Of a stretch of DNA of 64,000 bases, positions 1 through 10,367 are shown piece by piece. The notes under the pieces are model-generated. The model ran no database searches, had not been told where the DNA came from, and was given only the letters and a program-made list of their open reading frames with translations. Both the position numbers and the translations under genes were made by a program. Each line of letters starts with the position of its first letter. Positions within the stretch are counted from its first letter, which is position 1. Source of the stretch: Calliopum simillimum (lineage: Eukaryota; Arthropoda; Insecta; Diptera; Lauxaniidae); assembly GCA_951812925.1 (NCBI GenBank), contig OX638368.1:24615187-24679186 (forward strand), given 5' to 3'.

Positions 1-344
1 TGACCATAGGGATACATACCCCAAAAAAATTCTAGAAAAACTGTAAAAATATAATTTCAGACGCCCAATAGAACATTCTTAATAACTAAAATGGCTGCAT
101 AAGCTCCCATTTGCTTTTGGTCCTGAAAGGATAAAATAACACGTTTTTGCTATTTTTGAAGTTATAACTTATGTATACATGTTTATTGAAGACAAAGAAG
201 TTCAAGCCCTAAAAGCTGATAAGATGGCTGAAAGTATGTTCTATGCTTTTCCTTCAAAACCCAAAAGTTGCTGGATTTGTTCGTGTCTCTTCCATACATC
301 GCATAAGTAACATTTTGTACACTTATATGCATACACTCGTATAC
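1..344. other. Unassigned AT-rich DNA
   Basis: I see no gene here. Short open frames lack codon structure or recognisable motifs. The segment runs into the left arm of the inverted repeat that starts near 345. Confidence 0.5.
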
Positions 345-1432
345 TGGCTGGTTGGGGTTTAGTGTTACACCGGAAAATGTAAGATTCATGGAACAATTCT
401 GAACAACTTTTCTTAGTTCCATTTTTCGAAATTCGCAAAACTGACGGAGATATAGCCATCGGAAGATCGGGATATAGCGCTTTATGAAAACCGGTATAAG
501 TTCGGAACGCCTTGATGAATTTTAATAATATTGGTGTCATATGAAAGGTATTTTAATTGGCTACAAAAATGTTGTACAAGTTTTAAATCCGAGACATGGT
601 TTTCGAGATATGGCACTTTTACGAAAATTTTGAGCAGTTTTTTTTTAAAGCAACTAAAGCGTGCGTAACTTTTTTATTAATGAAAGTGCCTCCAATTTTT
701 TTCCACAGAAATGTTATGTAGATTTCAGAGAACATTTCTGTGTAAAAATTTTGTTTTTATTTATCTATAGGTATAGCTTAAATATCCATTTGTTTATTAA
801 AAAGTGCATTATTTATAAGAAATTTGAAAAGTTTTTATGAAAAGTTTATTTCATCTAAATTTTGAATTATTTTTAGTCCTACCACAGAAGTTTCATAAAT
901 TTTCGCCCAACATTTACGGAGAAATCCCAATTTAAAAAAAGAGTTACATAAAAATTTACATGCTTATAACTTTTAAAAAAATTAAAATTTTTTAAAAAAA
1001 GTATAAGGTAATAATTTTGATCAAAAACTCTTCAAAAAACCACCAAAAAAATTTCAGTTTAGCAAGTTAGTTTTTAGTGTGTCCGTTTCAAAAAATTTAA
1101 GTCAGGTACAAATTACACATCAAATGTGAGGAAATAAATTGGGCTTCCATAATTTGTTACCAAAACTATTTATTAATAATACAGTTTTTGGAAAAAAAGC
1201 TATCACAATTTTCGAAAAATTGCCATATCTCGAAAACCACGACTCGGATTTGAAACTTTTGTACACTTTTTTTGTAGTCAATTAAAATACCTTTCATAAA
1301 GCTATATCCCGATCTTTCGATGGCTTTATCTCCTTCAGATTTGCGAATTTCGAAAAATGGAAATAAGAAAAGTTGTTCAGGATTGTCCCAGAAATCTCAC
1401 ATTTTCCGGTGTTTTACGAAACCCCATCCACC
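345..1432. repeat. Interrupted inverted repeat
   Basis: The left arm (about 345-620) is the reverse complement of the right arm (about 1205-1432). Both contain the motifs TTTTCCGGTGT, CGAAATTCGCAAA and GATATAGC, diverged by scattered substitutions. A single-arm copy of another repeat (656-1104) lies between the arms. A third partial copy of the arm occurs at about 36925-37110. This looks like an old foldback-type element; no terminal target duplication was resolved. Confidence 0.65.
656..1104 (+). repeat. FB-B family, single-arm copy
   Basis: This block matches the right arm of the palindrome at 4232-5317 almost end to end. Shared markers are GCGTAACTTTTTT, AAAAAGTGCATTATTTATAAG and AGTGTGTCCGTTTCAAAAA. 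It is a one-arm derivative of the same foldback family. Confidence 0.75.
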
Positions 1433-1808
1433 TGTGGACTTTTGACAAAACAATCTAACTCGAGATAAGACAATTCTCCAGGATTTTAGTCATAAATATA
1501 AAATTTAAATACGCTTCTTCTGGTATAATCATCATATCTCTATGGTTTCCAGTTCCCGAGACATAAGGGTGTACCATAATTCACGCAAGATTTGAACTTA
1601 GCGCCATTCGTGCGGTGATGTGTTGCTAACCAAAAGAAGCAACAAATTTGACAGCTGACACTTTAAGATTAGTAAAAATGTATGGAAAGAGGAGATTCAA
1701 CGCTGCATCAACGAAATGAGCAACATTATTGAAAAGTAGTTAATCAGTTTTTAGGCTCTCCTGAAAGTTGCCAATTTGGATTTAAGTTGTTTTGTCAAAA
1801 GTCCACAG
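1432..1808. mobile_element. MITE-1, copy 1
   Basis: The ends are inverted repeats: CTGTGGACTTTTGACAAAAC on the left and its reverse complement ending at 1808. The interior matches a second copy at 52932-53306 (for example TTGAACTTAGCGCCATTCGTGCG written as two shorter blocks, and GGAAAGAGGAGATTCAACG). About 377 bp with no coding capacity, so a non-autonomous DNA transposon. A foldback element is inserted exactly at its right end (1809-2782). Confidence 0.8.
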
Positions 1809-2782
1809 CACACTGCTCCTGAACAAACGATAGGTTGCATGAAAATGACACCAAAAACGAACAATGCCCATTTATTCGTAATCGTTCACTGAGTAAAAAT
1901 CAACTTTATTTGAAATCTTAGCTGCTCCTTTTTTGAAAATATCTCGATTTTTCCAATTGGGGCATTTTCCCATACAAAAAAAAAAAAAAAAATTTTTTTA
2001 ACTACATTAAACAAAAATTAAAATAATCACAATCGATGTGTTTTGCAATGCTTATCGCGAATCCAACCTCAGGATTGCTCTATTGTGTATAGTTTATGAG
2101 ATATTGTCACCTAAAGACCAAAAAAAGTCGTTTTTTGCCATTTTTTTAAGCAATATAACTATGTAACATATCATTTATTCATCAAATACTTAAAAGCCTC
2201 AATCTTTCCCTTTAAAACCTAATTTAAATTATATTTATATTTTCATGTTTCTAAGAGATATCGTAGACCGAAATATTGTCAAAACGGGTTTTTAGCACTT
2301 TTGTGTCTTTTTAGGTTAGAATATCTTTGAGGAAAAAAAAGATATCAACATAATTTAAATTAGGTTTTAAAGAAAAAGATTGGAGCTTTCAAGTATTTAA
2401 CCCACGTTTGACGAATAAATGATATGTTACATAGTTATATAGCTTCAAAAAATGGCAAAAATCGACTTTTTTTGGTCTTTAGGTTATAATATCTCATAAA
2501 CTATACACGATGGAGCAATTCTGAGGTTGGATTCGCGTTGAGCATTGCAAAACACATCGATTGTGATTATTTTAATTTTTATTTAATGTAGTTAAAAAAA
2601 TTTTTTTTTTTTTTTGTATGGGAAAATGCCCCAATTGGAAAAATCGAGATATTTTCAAAAAAGGAACAGCTAAGATTGCAAATAAAGTTGATTTTTACTC
2701 AGTGAACGATTACGAATAAATGGGCATTGTTCGTTTTTGGTGTCATTTTCATGCAACCTATCGTTTGTTCAGGAGCAGTGTG
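1809..2782. mobile_element. Foldback element with 4-bp target duplication
   Basis: A 974-bp element is almost entirely palindromic. The left arm begins CACACTGCTCCTGAACAAAC and the right arm ends with its reverse complement; the arms meet near 2290-2300. ACAG flanks both ends (1805-1808 and 2783-2786). The second MITE-1 copy reads CCACAGATAT without interruption, which confirms an insertion here. No transposase is encoded. Confidence 0.8.
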
Positions 2783-2786
2783 ACAG

Positions 2787-3495
2787 ATATGTACCGAAAT
2801 AAATAAAGTTACACATAATTTCTCGTACAGTTTTTGGGAAAAAAATCCCGCATATAAGAAGCCCTAGTTATACATATGCATGGATTAAGAGTATGTATGA
2901 GCAAAAAAGTGTTTGTCTCGTGTCACAGAATGCGCAAGCTTTTTAATTTGCGATTCATCTCTTCTCTATTTTTGTTGTGCCTTCTACTGACTACAACAGT
3001 TCAATTGCGTTTGTAGAATTTATTTTTAAAAATCTATGTCAATTAAAGAACATTTGAGGAAATTGCAAAATAATTTTTGTAATTCGGGTTATTCACGTCA
3101 CTTCACTGCCAAGGCCAAGGTAAGGAACGCGACGTGAAGAGCTAATCCATACATGTGTGCATGTGTAGTTACATTTTAAACAGCTGCCAATTGCTTTCGC
3201 TACAGTGGAACAAGAGATTGAAAATGCATTGCACTCTCAGAATCAGAATATAAACAAACAGGCGCGAACGAACCAACCTACAGCCGAACGAAGCTGTGTG
3301 CCAGACGACCTTGTCTAAGTTTATTTCCTTTAAATTTACGAATTTCTATTTTTTTTTTTGCAAATTTGATTTCAAGTTTGCATTTTAGTTCGTTTGTGAT
3401 TTTCGTTGATATCGTTAGTTGAAATCTGCGTCGCTCCCGCCGCTTAAATATTTTATTCAGCGTTCGCACCTAATCAGGGCAGGTAGAAGTTTCAT
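2787..3495 (+). other. Upstream region and probable 5' UTR of Mpc2
   Basis: This stretch lies between the foldback element and the Mpc2 start codon. It carries no transposon signature that I recognise and is the expected place for the promoter and 5' UTR. I cannot point to a confident TATA box or initiator. Confidence 0.4.
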
Positions 3496-6400
3496 ATGGC
3501 ATCCACAGCTGCTGCAGCGCCTCCACCGCCGCCACCACCACCACCGTCATCATCTTCAGTCAGGGCCTTACCAAGCAAAATTTACAATGGCCTGGTCAAT
3601 TCAGTGGATAAACATGTGCCAGCGAAACTAAGGCCTTTGTGGTTACATCCAGCAGGTATGTATTCCATAAATTGCTTTGATTAAGTTTAAACTATTCCAT
3701 GTTTCCATAGGACCAAAAACCATATTCTTCTGGTCTCCACTTTTTAAATGGGTGAGTGCTTCCTTTTTTGTGTTTATTTTTCTAGTGCATGTGTTACATA
3801 AGTTTGGAAGAGTAAGTAGGTACCAGTATGATTTTTATTCGCTCTCAAACTGCGCTGAATCCATTTTGACAAATCACATCAATGTCAAATGGTGTGCTCA
3901 AGAAAGTGTAACAACGGGAGAGAGTAGTAGTGATAGTGAGAGAGTAGGGAATATTAATTTGCATCATGATTATTGTTGTTTTTATTTTGCAAAAAAAGCT
4001 TATCTTTTGCTAGTAAAGTTTTATTTGCTTATGATTATTTTTTAAAATTATATTTTTACGTGATTTATCGATTTACGGACTGTTTAAATTGTTTTATGCA
4101 CTTAAGCAGTCGAGAATTGGGTATTTGACACTCGGTCCAAAGTTTTGTGTAAGCCTTTGGCTTCACTCAAAAATATCATGCGTCGGAAAGATAAGTCGTC
4201 GTTCCACACCATCATATCAAATATTTACTATATGTATATGACTTAAATTTTCTGAAACGGACACACTAAAAACTAACTTGTTAAACTGAAACTTTTTTTG
4301 ATGGTTTTTTGAAGAGTTTTTGGTCTAGATTATTGCCTTATACTTTTTTTTTTAAAAATTTTAATTTTTTTAAAAGTTATAAGCATGTGAATTTATATGT
4401 ATGTCTTTTTTCAAATTGCGATTTCTCCGTATATATTGAGCGAAAATTTATGAAACTTTTGTGGTGGGACTAAAAATAATTCAAAATTTAGATGAAATAA
4501 ACTCTTCATAAAAATTTTAAAATTTCTTATAAATAATGCACTTTTTAATAAACAAATAGATATTTAAGCTATACCTATAGCAAAATAAAAACAAAATTTT
4601 TATACAGAAATGTGCTCCGAAATCTGCACAACATTTCTGTGAAAAAAAAAATTGGAGGTACTCATCATTAACAAAAAAGTTACGCGTACTTAAATGCCAC
4701 TACATAGGTGCCTTGCCTATGTGATTTTCGCATTTCACCGCTGCATGCCGTTTCAAAACAACAAATCATAATTTATGCAGAAATTGAGAATGCACGTAAG
4801 AACGCGCAGCGAGCGTAAATGTGTGAATCGCATAGGCAAGGCACCTATGTAGAGTAATTTAAGTACGCGTAACTTTTTTGTTAATGATGAGTACCTCCAA
4901 TTTTTTTTCACAGAAATATTGTGCAGATTTCAGAGCACATTTCTGTATAAAAATTTTGTTTTTATTTTGCTATAGGTATAGCTTAAATATCTATTTGTTT
5001 ATTAAAAAGTGCATTATTTATAAGAAATTTTAAAATTTTATGAAAAGTTTATTTCATCTAAATTTTTAATTATTTTTAGTCCCACCACAAAAGTTTCATA
5101 AATTTTCGCTCAATATATACGGAGAAATCGCAATTTGAAAAAAGACATACATAAAAATTCACATGCTTATAACTTTTTAAAAAATTAAAATTTTTTTAAA
5201 AAAAGTATAAGGCAATAATTTTGATCAAAAACCCTTCAAAAAACCCACCAAAAAAAGTTTTAGTTTAGCAAGTTAGTTTTTAGTGTGTCCGTTTCAAAAA
5301 ATTTAAGTCATATACATTTTCTGAATAAGATTTTTTAAGTAGGAGGTTTGTGTTTTTGTGATGAGAAATTAGTTTAGCGTTCCCAGATGAAATTTTCGAG
5401 CCTTATCCAAAATAAAATTTTTTTTTGTTTTTTCATATCTTAACAATTTTCCGCAAAAGATTTTTACAGAAATTAAAATTTTTTTTTCCTTAATTATGTT
5501 TTGCCCCAAAATTAACCAGCTTTATTTAATTTTCCATTAAAAAAATATTCAAATGGTTAAATCTGAAACCATAAATAGTGAAAACAGTTCAACAAACTCA
5601 AATCAAACTGTCAGTCCGTTTACAACATTGGAGAGCTAAGTCAATTGATTTATATACATATTTTGAAAATTTTTTTCAAAAACCTTAAAAACAATTCCGA
5701 AAAAACACGATTTCACGTTAAACGCACAATGGATCATTTAACAAAAAGACGTTGCAAAAATCAATTTTGGTGTGGGTCTTTTATATAAATCCGATATTGT
5801 CATCGGATAGAGCTAACGAATATGAAAATTTTAACCTATTCGGGTCAGTTGTTTGGTTTTTACTGCGTCTCAAAGTTGAGTGAATTTTGAAACTAGCGAA
5901 AAAAAATATGTGACTTGTTTTCTGAAAATGTACCTAACGTGTGAACATAACGTCGGCTGAGCATCATTTTGCCGTAAACGCCACTTCGTTGAAAAAGCAA
6001 AAGCACATAACTTGTGTAGAGACGAGCTTTTGCTTTTCAACGAAGTGGCGTTTACGCCAAAATAATACTCAGCCGACGATAAGTTTTTGAGAAAAACGAG
6101 GTTAAAGTTTTTGTCACCGCTTTCAAATGTTTTTGGGTGCACTCGATAGGTATTCCCATAACACACATTTAAAAAAAAAATAAGCTTTTATGTGTTGTAT
6201 AACGCTTAAAATTCCAAAAAAAATTGCGTTTTTTCCATTTAATATTTTTTCGTTTTTTTCAAGTTTTTATAGATTTTTTTCCCAAAATTGTATCTACACA
6301 TATTCTCAAACATATTCCTAAAAACAAAAGAAAATAATAGTAAGTAATTTGTTTTAAACGAAATCCACGTGATTTCAATTACTGTTCATTTCGAAAGCCC

Positions 6401-8214
6401 TTTGATGAAAATGGTGAGTCACACGATAAAAAGTATTGGAATCTTTTTTGTGGAGAATTACAGGTTCTACAAATAATATTGATTTGCATTTACGAAAAAG
6501 TAACCGTTTAGGAAATATTCGATAAAATTGACTTTTGCGACTTTTTGCGGTTATTTAAGAATATTTCCTAAACGGTTACTTTTTCGTAAATGGAAATCAA
6601 TATTATTTGTAGAACCTGTAATTCTCCACGAAAAAGATTCCAATACTTTTTATCGTGTGACTCACCATTTTCATCAAAAACAGCTTCCTAAATGAAAAGT
6701 AATTGAAACCGCACGGATTACGGAACAGGCCTGTATTTTCATATAATTTTGGGCGATAATTTCCTAACGCCATAGATATCTATATAATCTGGTATTTGTT
6801 TTAAAAAGGAATTCCATTTTAAATGAATTTTCGTATTGTGGGGTTAACTCTCCAGATATGTTAAGCTGAGATGAACACTCAGATGTTGAAGAAAATTAAG
6901 TGGAAATGTAAGTTTAAATTAATTTAACTGGGTTCAGCTTAAATATTAGGGTGGGCCGATTTGAAAACTGATCTCGGCTACCCCCTATGTGAAAGTTCAT
7001 TCAATTCTATGAATATTTGCCCAAGGAACTATACCTCTACGTTCAACTTTAGTTCGGCGCATTTTTGATCGAAAATTTTACCTTTTATTAATATTTTTTT
7101 ATTTTCATACTAAATTTTAAAAATTTTTATAAGGACAAAAGTAATGTCATCATATGATTTGGCTGGTATTCTGTCAGTAATCTATTAAATTGAGTTCTGT
7201 TTACACAAAAAGTTCACTTGATGGTGTGGAATTGATGCTATATATTTAAAAAAGTGATATGGGTCAAATAGCCGATTATTATGACCGACTTTCAAAATAA
7301 ACGATTCATATTTTTGGATGAATTTTTTCGAACAAAACACCAACCTCGGCTGAAAGTTCATTCAATTCTATGAATATTTGCCCAGGGAACCATACCTCTA
7401 CGTTCAACTTTAGTTCGGCGTATTTTCGATTGAAAATTTTACCTTGCGTTTAATATTTATTTTTATGCTTAATTTTCAAAATTCTTATAGAGACAAAAGT
7501 AATATCATAATATGTTTTGGCTGGTATTCTGTCAGTAATGAATAAAATTGGGTTCAGTTTTTACGAAAAGTTTACTTGATAGCGTGGAATTGATTATATT
7601 TATTCCAAAAAATTGTATCGGTCAAATAACCGATTTATTATAAACGATTTATATTTTTATTTCGTTTGCCTATTTATATTTAATGCTACTCACGTTTGCC
7701 ATCAAAAAGCTTTCGAAATGAAAAATCACACAGATTCTGCATAAAGGGTCCGGTATATAGAGGGCAGCGCGCACATCAATCGCGCAAGTAACACGTGTGC
7801 TGTTACATAGAACGCGTAAACGCGCTTTCATATACACTCAGAATGGCCTTTATTATATAGGCAGACTTGCTCTTGCACTTCGTTTAAACGTTTTGCGTTC
7901 ATTTTGCTTTGTAAAATCTTAAGTCTTTTTAAAAAATAACAATTTTAATAATCACAACTACTTTTTAGGGTCTTGTTCTTGCTGGTATCGGTGATTTGGC
8001 GCGACCAGCAGAAGATTTATCGGTGCCACAATGTGCCGCTTTAGCAGCTACCGGAATTATATGGTCTAGATATTCACTTGTTATCATTCCGAAGAATTAT
8101 GGACTCTTTTCTGTGAATTTATTTGTTGGTTTAACACAATGTATACAACTTGGACGTGCATATATGCACCAGCAGGAGTTGAATAAAAAGGCAGCGGCTG
8201 CAGCGACTAAATAA
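3496..8214 (+). CDS. Mpc2: Mitochondrial pyruvate carrier subunit 2, three exons
   Basis: Exons 3496-3655, 3711-3751 and 7969-8214 join in frame to 148 aa; all introns are GT-AG (55 bp and 4217 bp). MPC2 pairs with MPC1 in the inner mitochondrial membrane to import pyruvate for the TCA cycle. Family hallmarks are visible: LRPLWLHPAGPKTIFFWSP (about 46-62), then KWGLVLAGIGDLARPAE (66-82), and IIWSRYSLVIIPKNYGLF (97-114) before the last hydrophobic segment. The ATG at 3496 is chosen because it opens the frame directly before the conserved core. The N terminus is unusual: a run of alanines then nine prolines (about 9-17) and four serines, rather than a plain leader. The large second intron holds several palindromic repeats. 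The size fits MPC2 proteins of roughly 130-150 aa. Confidence 0.95.
4232..5317. repeat. FB-B palindrome in Mpc2 intron 2
   Basis: Arms at about 4232-4727 and 4816-5317 are reverse complements with few mismatches; the loop is about 90 bp. Outer ends read ATGTATATGACTTAAAT and its complement. A one-arm relative lies at 656-1104. If transcribed in the intron, this would form a stem of nearly 500 bp. No coding capacity. Confidence 0.85.
5951..6078. repeat. Small hairpin
   Basis: CGTCGGCTGAG at the left pairs with CTCAGCCGACG at the right, and AACGCCACTTCGTTGAA pairs with TTCAACGAAGTGGCGTT, around a short loop. This is an imperfect stem of about 55 bp inside Mpc2 intron 2, probably a MITE remnant. 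Confidence 0.7.
6359..6723. repeat. FB-A foldback, copy 1
   Basis: A 365-bp palindrome with arms of about 180 bp meeting near 6540. Markers are GAGTCACACGATAAAAAGTA, TACAGGTTCTACAAATAATA and GTAACCGTTTAGGAAATATT, each repeated inverted. The same family occurs as a palindrome at 57631-57999 and as one arm at 17436-17628. Non-coding. Confidence 0.85.
6980..7660 (+). repeat. Tandem duplication of about 360 bp
   Basis: Two diverged direct copies start near 6980 and 7345. Both contain GTTCATTCAATTCTATGAAT, TACCTCTACGTTCAACTTTA and GGCTGGTATTCTGTCAGTAA. They lie in Mpc2 intron 2 and have no coding signal. Confidence 0.75.
7748..7900. mobile_element. Truncated MITE, family of 32630-32998
   Basis: The segment opens with CCGGTATATAGAGGGCAGCG and shares GTGCTGTTACATAGAACG and AGGCAGACTTGCTC with the longer copy near 32640-32780. 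Only the left end is recognised before Mpc2 exon 3, so the copy looks truncated. Confidence 0.65.
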
Positions 8215-8417
8215 GAAATGATTTTAACTTTAGGTAAATATATGCTTACTTCAATTAAACACTATGATTTTTGAACTAATATTTACTGAAATTTAAATTA
8301 TCCATTTCAGATATCTACCCTTTTTTGTTGCTTTAGATGAATTCTGTTAACTAGATTGTTAAGCATAAATTATAAAAGTTGTGTACAAATGGTAAATATT
8401 TTTTTATAAAATTATTG

Positions 8418-8423
8418 AATAAA
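8418..8423 (+). terminator. Candidate poly(A) signal of Mpc2
   Basis: AATAAA lies about 200 bp after the Mpc2 stop codon and is followed by a GT- and T-rich stretch. It is the first canonical hexamer downstream of the gene. Confidence 0.55.
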
Positions 8424-8484
8424 GTCGATATTCAATCAATGAGGATTATTTGTTTATTTTTGATATATCAGGACGTTGTTAAAT

Positions 8485-8865
8485 AATAAGGTTAAACCTT
8501 TTCCAAACGAAATTGATATTTTTTCATTCAATTCAATTTGCACTTTTTCAAACCAAAATAAACTTTTTCGAAGCAAAATAAACTTTTTCCAAATTAAATT
8601 AACCCCCCGATTTTCCAAATCAAAATAAACTTTTTACAAATCAAATTAAACTCTCCACCCAAATGTAGACACAATATAAATCTATATATGTACAGTTTCA
8701 TAATGATGGCTGCTATAGGTGCGGAGATACATAATTTTAAGCGTGTTTTTTTGCAAAATTTAATTGGATTTGGAAAAATTTTATTTCAATTTGGAAAAAG
8801 TTTAAACTGAATTGAAAAAAAGATCAATTTGGTATGGAAAAAGTTTAATTTGGGAGTGGAAATCC
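8485..8865. repeat. Inverted repeat of AAACTTTTTC units
   Basis: The left half carries several AAACTTTTTCnAA units and the right half carries the complement (TTGGAAAAAGTTTAA). This forms an imperfect foldback between the 3' ends of the convergent Mpc2 and Jupiter-like genes. No gene seen. Confidence 0.6.
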
Positions 8866-9438
8866 TCTATCATGCATTCAAATATAAAATATCGTTACAA
8901 ATGTTGCAAAAATGTTCTATTTCGTTTTTTGCTATTCAATAATTTGTAATTTTCGTAAAAAGTTAAGAAAAACAAAAACATAAATTTACACTTCCTTAAG
9001 TTGTCTTTTTATTTTCACATTTTTAAATGACAGTACAAGTTTTATTTAGAAGTCTAAATGAATTAAGTAACGTTGACTATAACATATAGAATTAGAAGCG
9101 CCAATTACAAACATATATGTATGAAGAACAAAAAAATTAAGCTTAGAACTTTGAACTTTTCATCTTAAACAATAAGACCGACCATCTTTCCTCTTATAAA
9201 ATGAAGGCATTTTAGTTATATAAATGGTTAAAGTAAAAGCCTGCGTAGTATAATGCTCGTAAATGGTATAATAATATATGTAGGTGTGTATATGGTAATA
9301 GGAATTAAATATTTTTCTTTTCAATTACAATAGTTTTAGTATAAAAACATTCCTTATGTAAAATATTTGGATCAATTGTAAACGTTTGCAAATTTTTCAT
9401 TTGCGGCAGATTAAAGTTTTCTTTTTCGTTTAATTTTT

Positions 9439-9807
9439 TTACCAAAATCCACCCGATGAAAAACCACCAGGCGGTACACGTCCACGTGATTCTCCGCCAT
9501 TACCATTGTTGCTGGTTTGTTTTGTAGTAGATTTCGATACCGAAGATGCGTCTTCTGTCTTTTGCTGATCAACGGTTTTTGTGGTTTTTTCCTCACGCAA
9601 TTTTTCTACCACTTTATTTGCATCAGTTGATCCCATGCAATCATTTAAATTGGAAGAGTTCTGTTGATTATATTTGGGTCGTGGGGCATTGACAGAAACT
9701 TCGGGCTCTGCAAAAATATTTGAATGTCCACCACCTGGCGGTTTTAGTACACGACTCGATGGACGGGTGCTACTGGTAAGTCCAATTTTTAACTCAGTGG
9801 AAGTCAT
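9439..9807 (-). CDS. Jupiter/HN1 (JPT)-family protein
   Basis: A complete 122-aa single-exon frame starts at 9807 and ends with TAA at 9439-9441. Two family signatures are present: RVLKPPGGGHSNIF near residues 19-32 and RGRVPPGGFSSGGFW at the extreme C terminus (108-122). The middle is polar, lysine- and glutamate-rich and probably disordered. Known fly Jupiter binds microtubules and vertebrate HN1/JPT1 proteins are small disordered relatives; the same role here is inferred by family. No signal peptide or membrane segment. The gene converges on Mpc2. It could be the Jupiter orthologue or a shorter paralogue; sequence alone does not decide. Confidence 0.85.
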   Translation of the reverse strand: MTSTELKIGLTSSTRPSSRVLKPPGGGHSNIFAEPEVSVNAPRPKYNQQNSSNLNDCMGSTDANKVVEKLREEKTTKTVDQQKTEDASSVSKSTTKQTSNNGNGGESRGRVPPGGFSSGGFW

Positions 9808-9900
9808 GGTTATGATTTTTTTTTAAGATTCTCTACTCTACGTCGTGTATATTAAGATTTGAAAGAACAGTAAGTTGACACAAATCTGAAAAAGAAAGAA

Positions 9901-10260
9901 TATGAGAATAAACAAATATTGTCAAATACCAAAAGTAATACTATTTAATATCATTATTATTCAAAAACACTGGACAAAAGACGGATCAAAAAATGGATTT
10001 GATGGTTATGAAAAATTTTCCATCAATAAATCTATTAGGGAAAAATATAATGAATACTTTCAATATAAGTTTCAAAAAATTCAATGAAACAAATATTCCA
10101 TTGAATTAAATCAAAATTTTCTTTTCCAGTTTCATTAAATTCAATGGAAGTGAAAATTTGTTTCATTGAATTTATTGAAAATATTCATTAAAGTTTCATT
10201 AAATTTAATGAAATAAATTTCCCCATTCAATAGAAATTAATTTTGTGGTAGTAAAAGCAC
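9901..10260. repeat. AT-rich tract with TTCATTGAA/TTAAATTCAATG repeats
   Basis: Short related words (TTCATTGAATT, TTCATTAAATTCAATGG, TTTAATGAAAT) recur in both orientations. I see no gene. It may be a degenerate subterminal repeat region or simple AT-rich expansion. Confidence 0.45.
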
Positions 10261-10367
10261 AATGAATTAAAAACTCAGTGCATTGTACCCAGGTCTGAAA
10301 TCCATATATGTGTGCATCTACTCACGAGGAATTTTCTGCGGCTCACTTAATTTTGAATATTTTTTGT

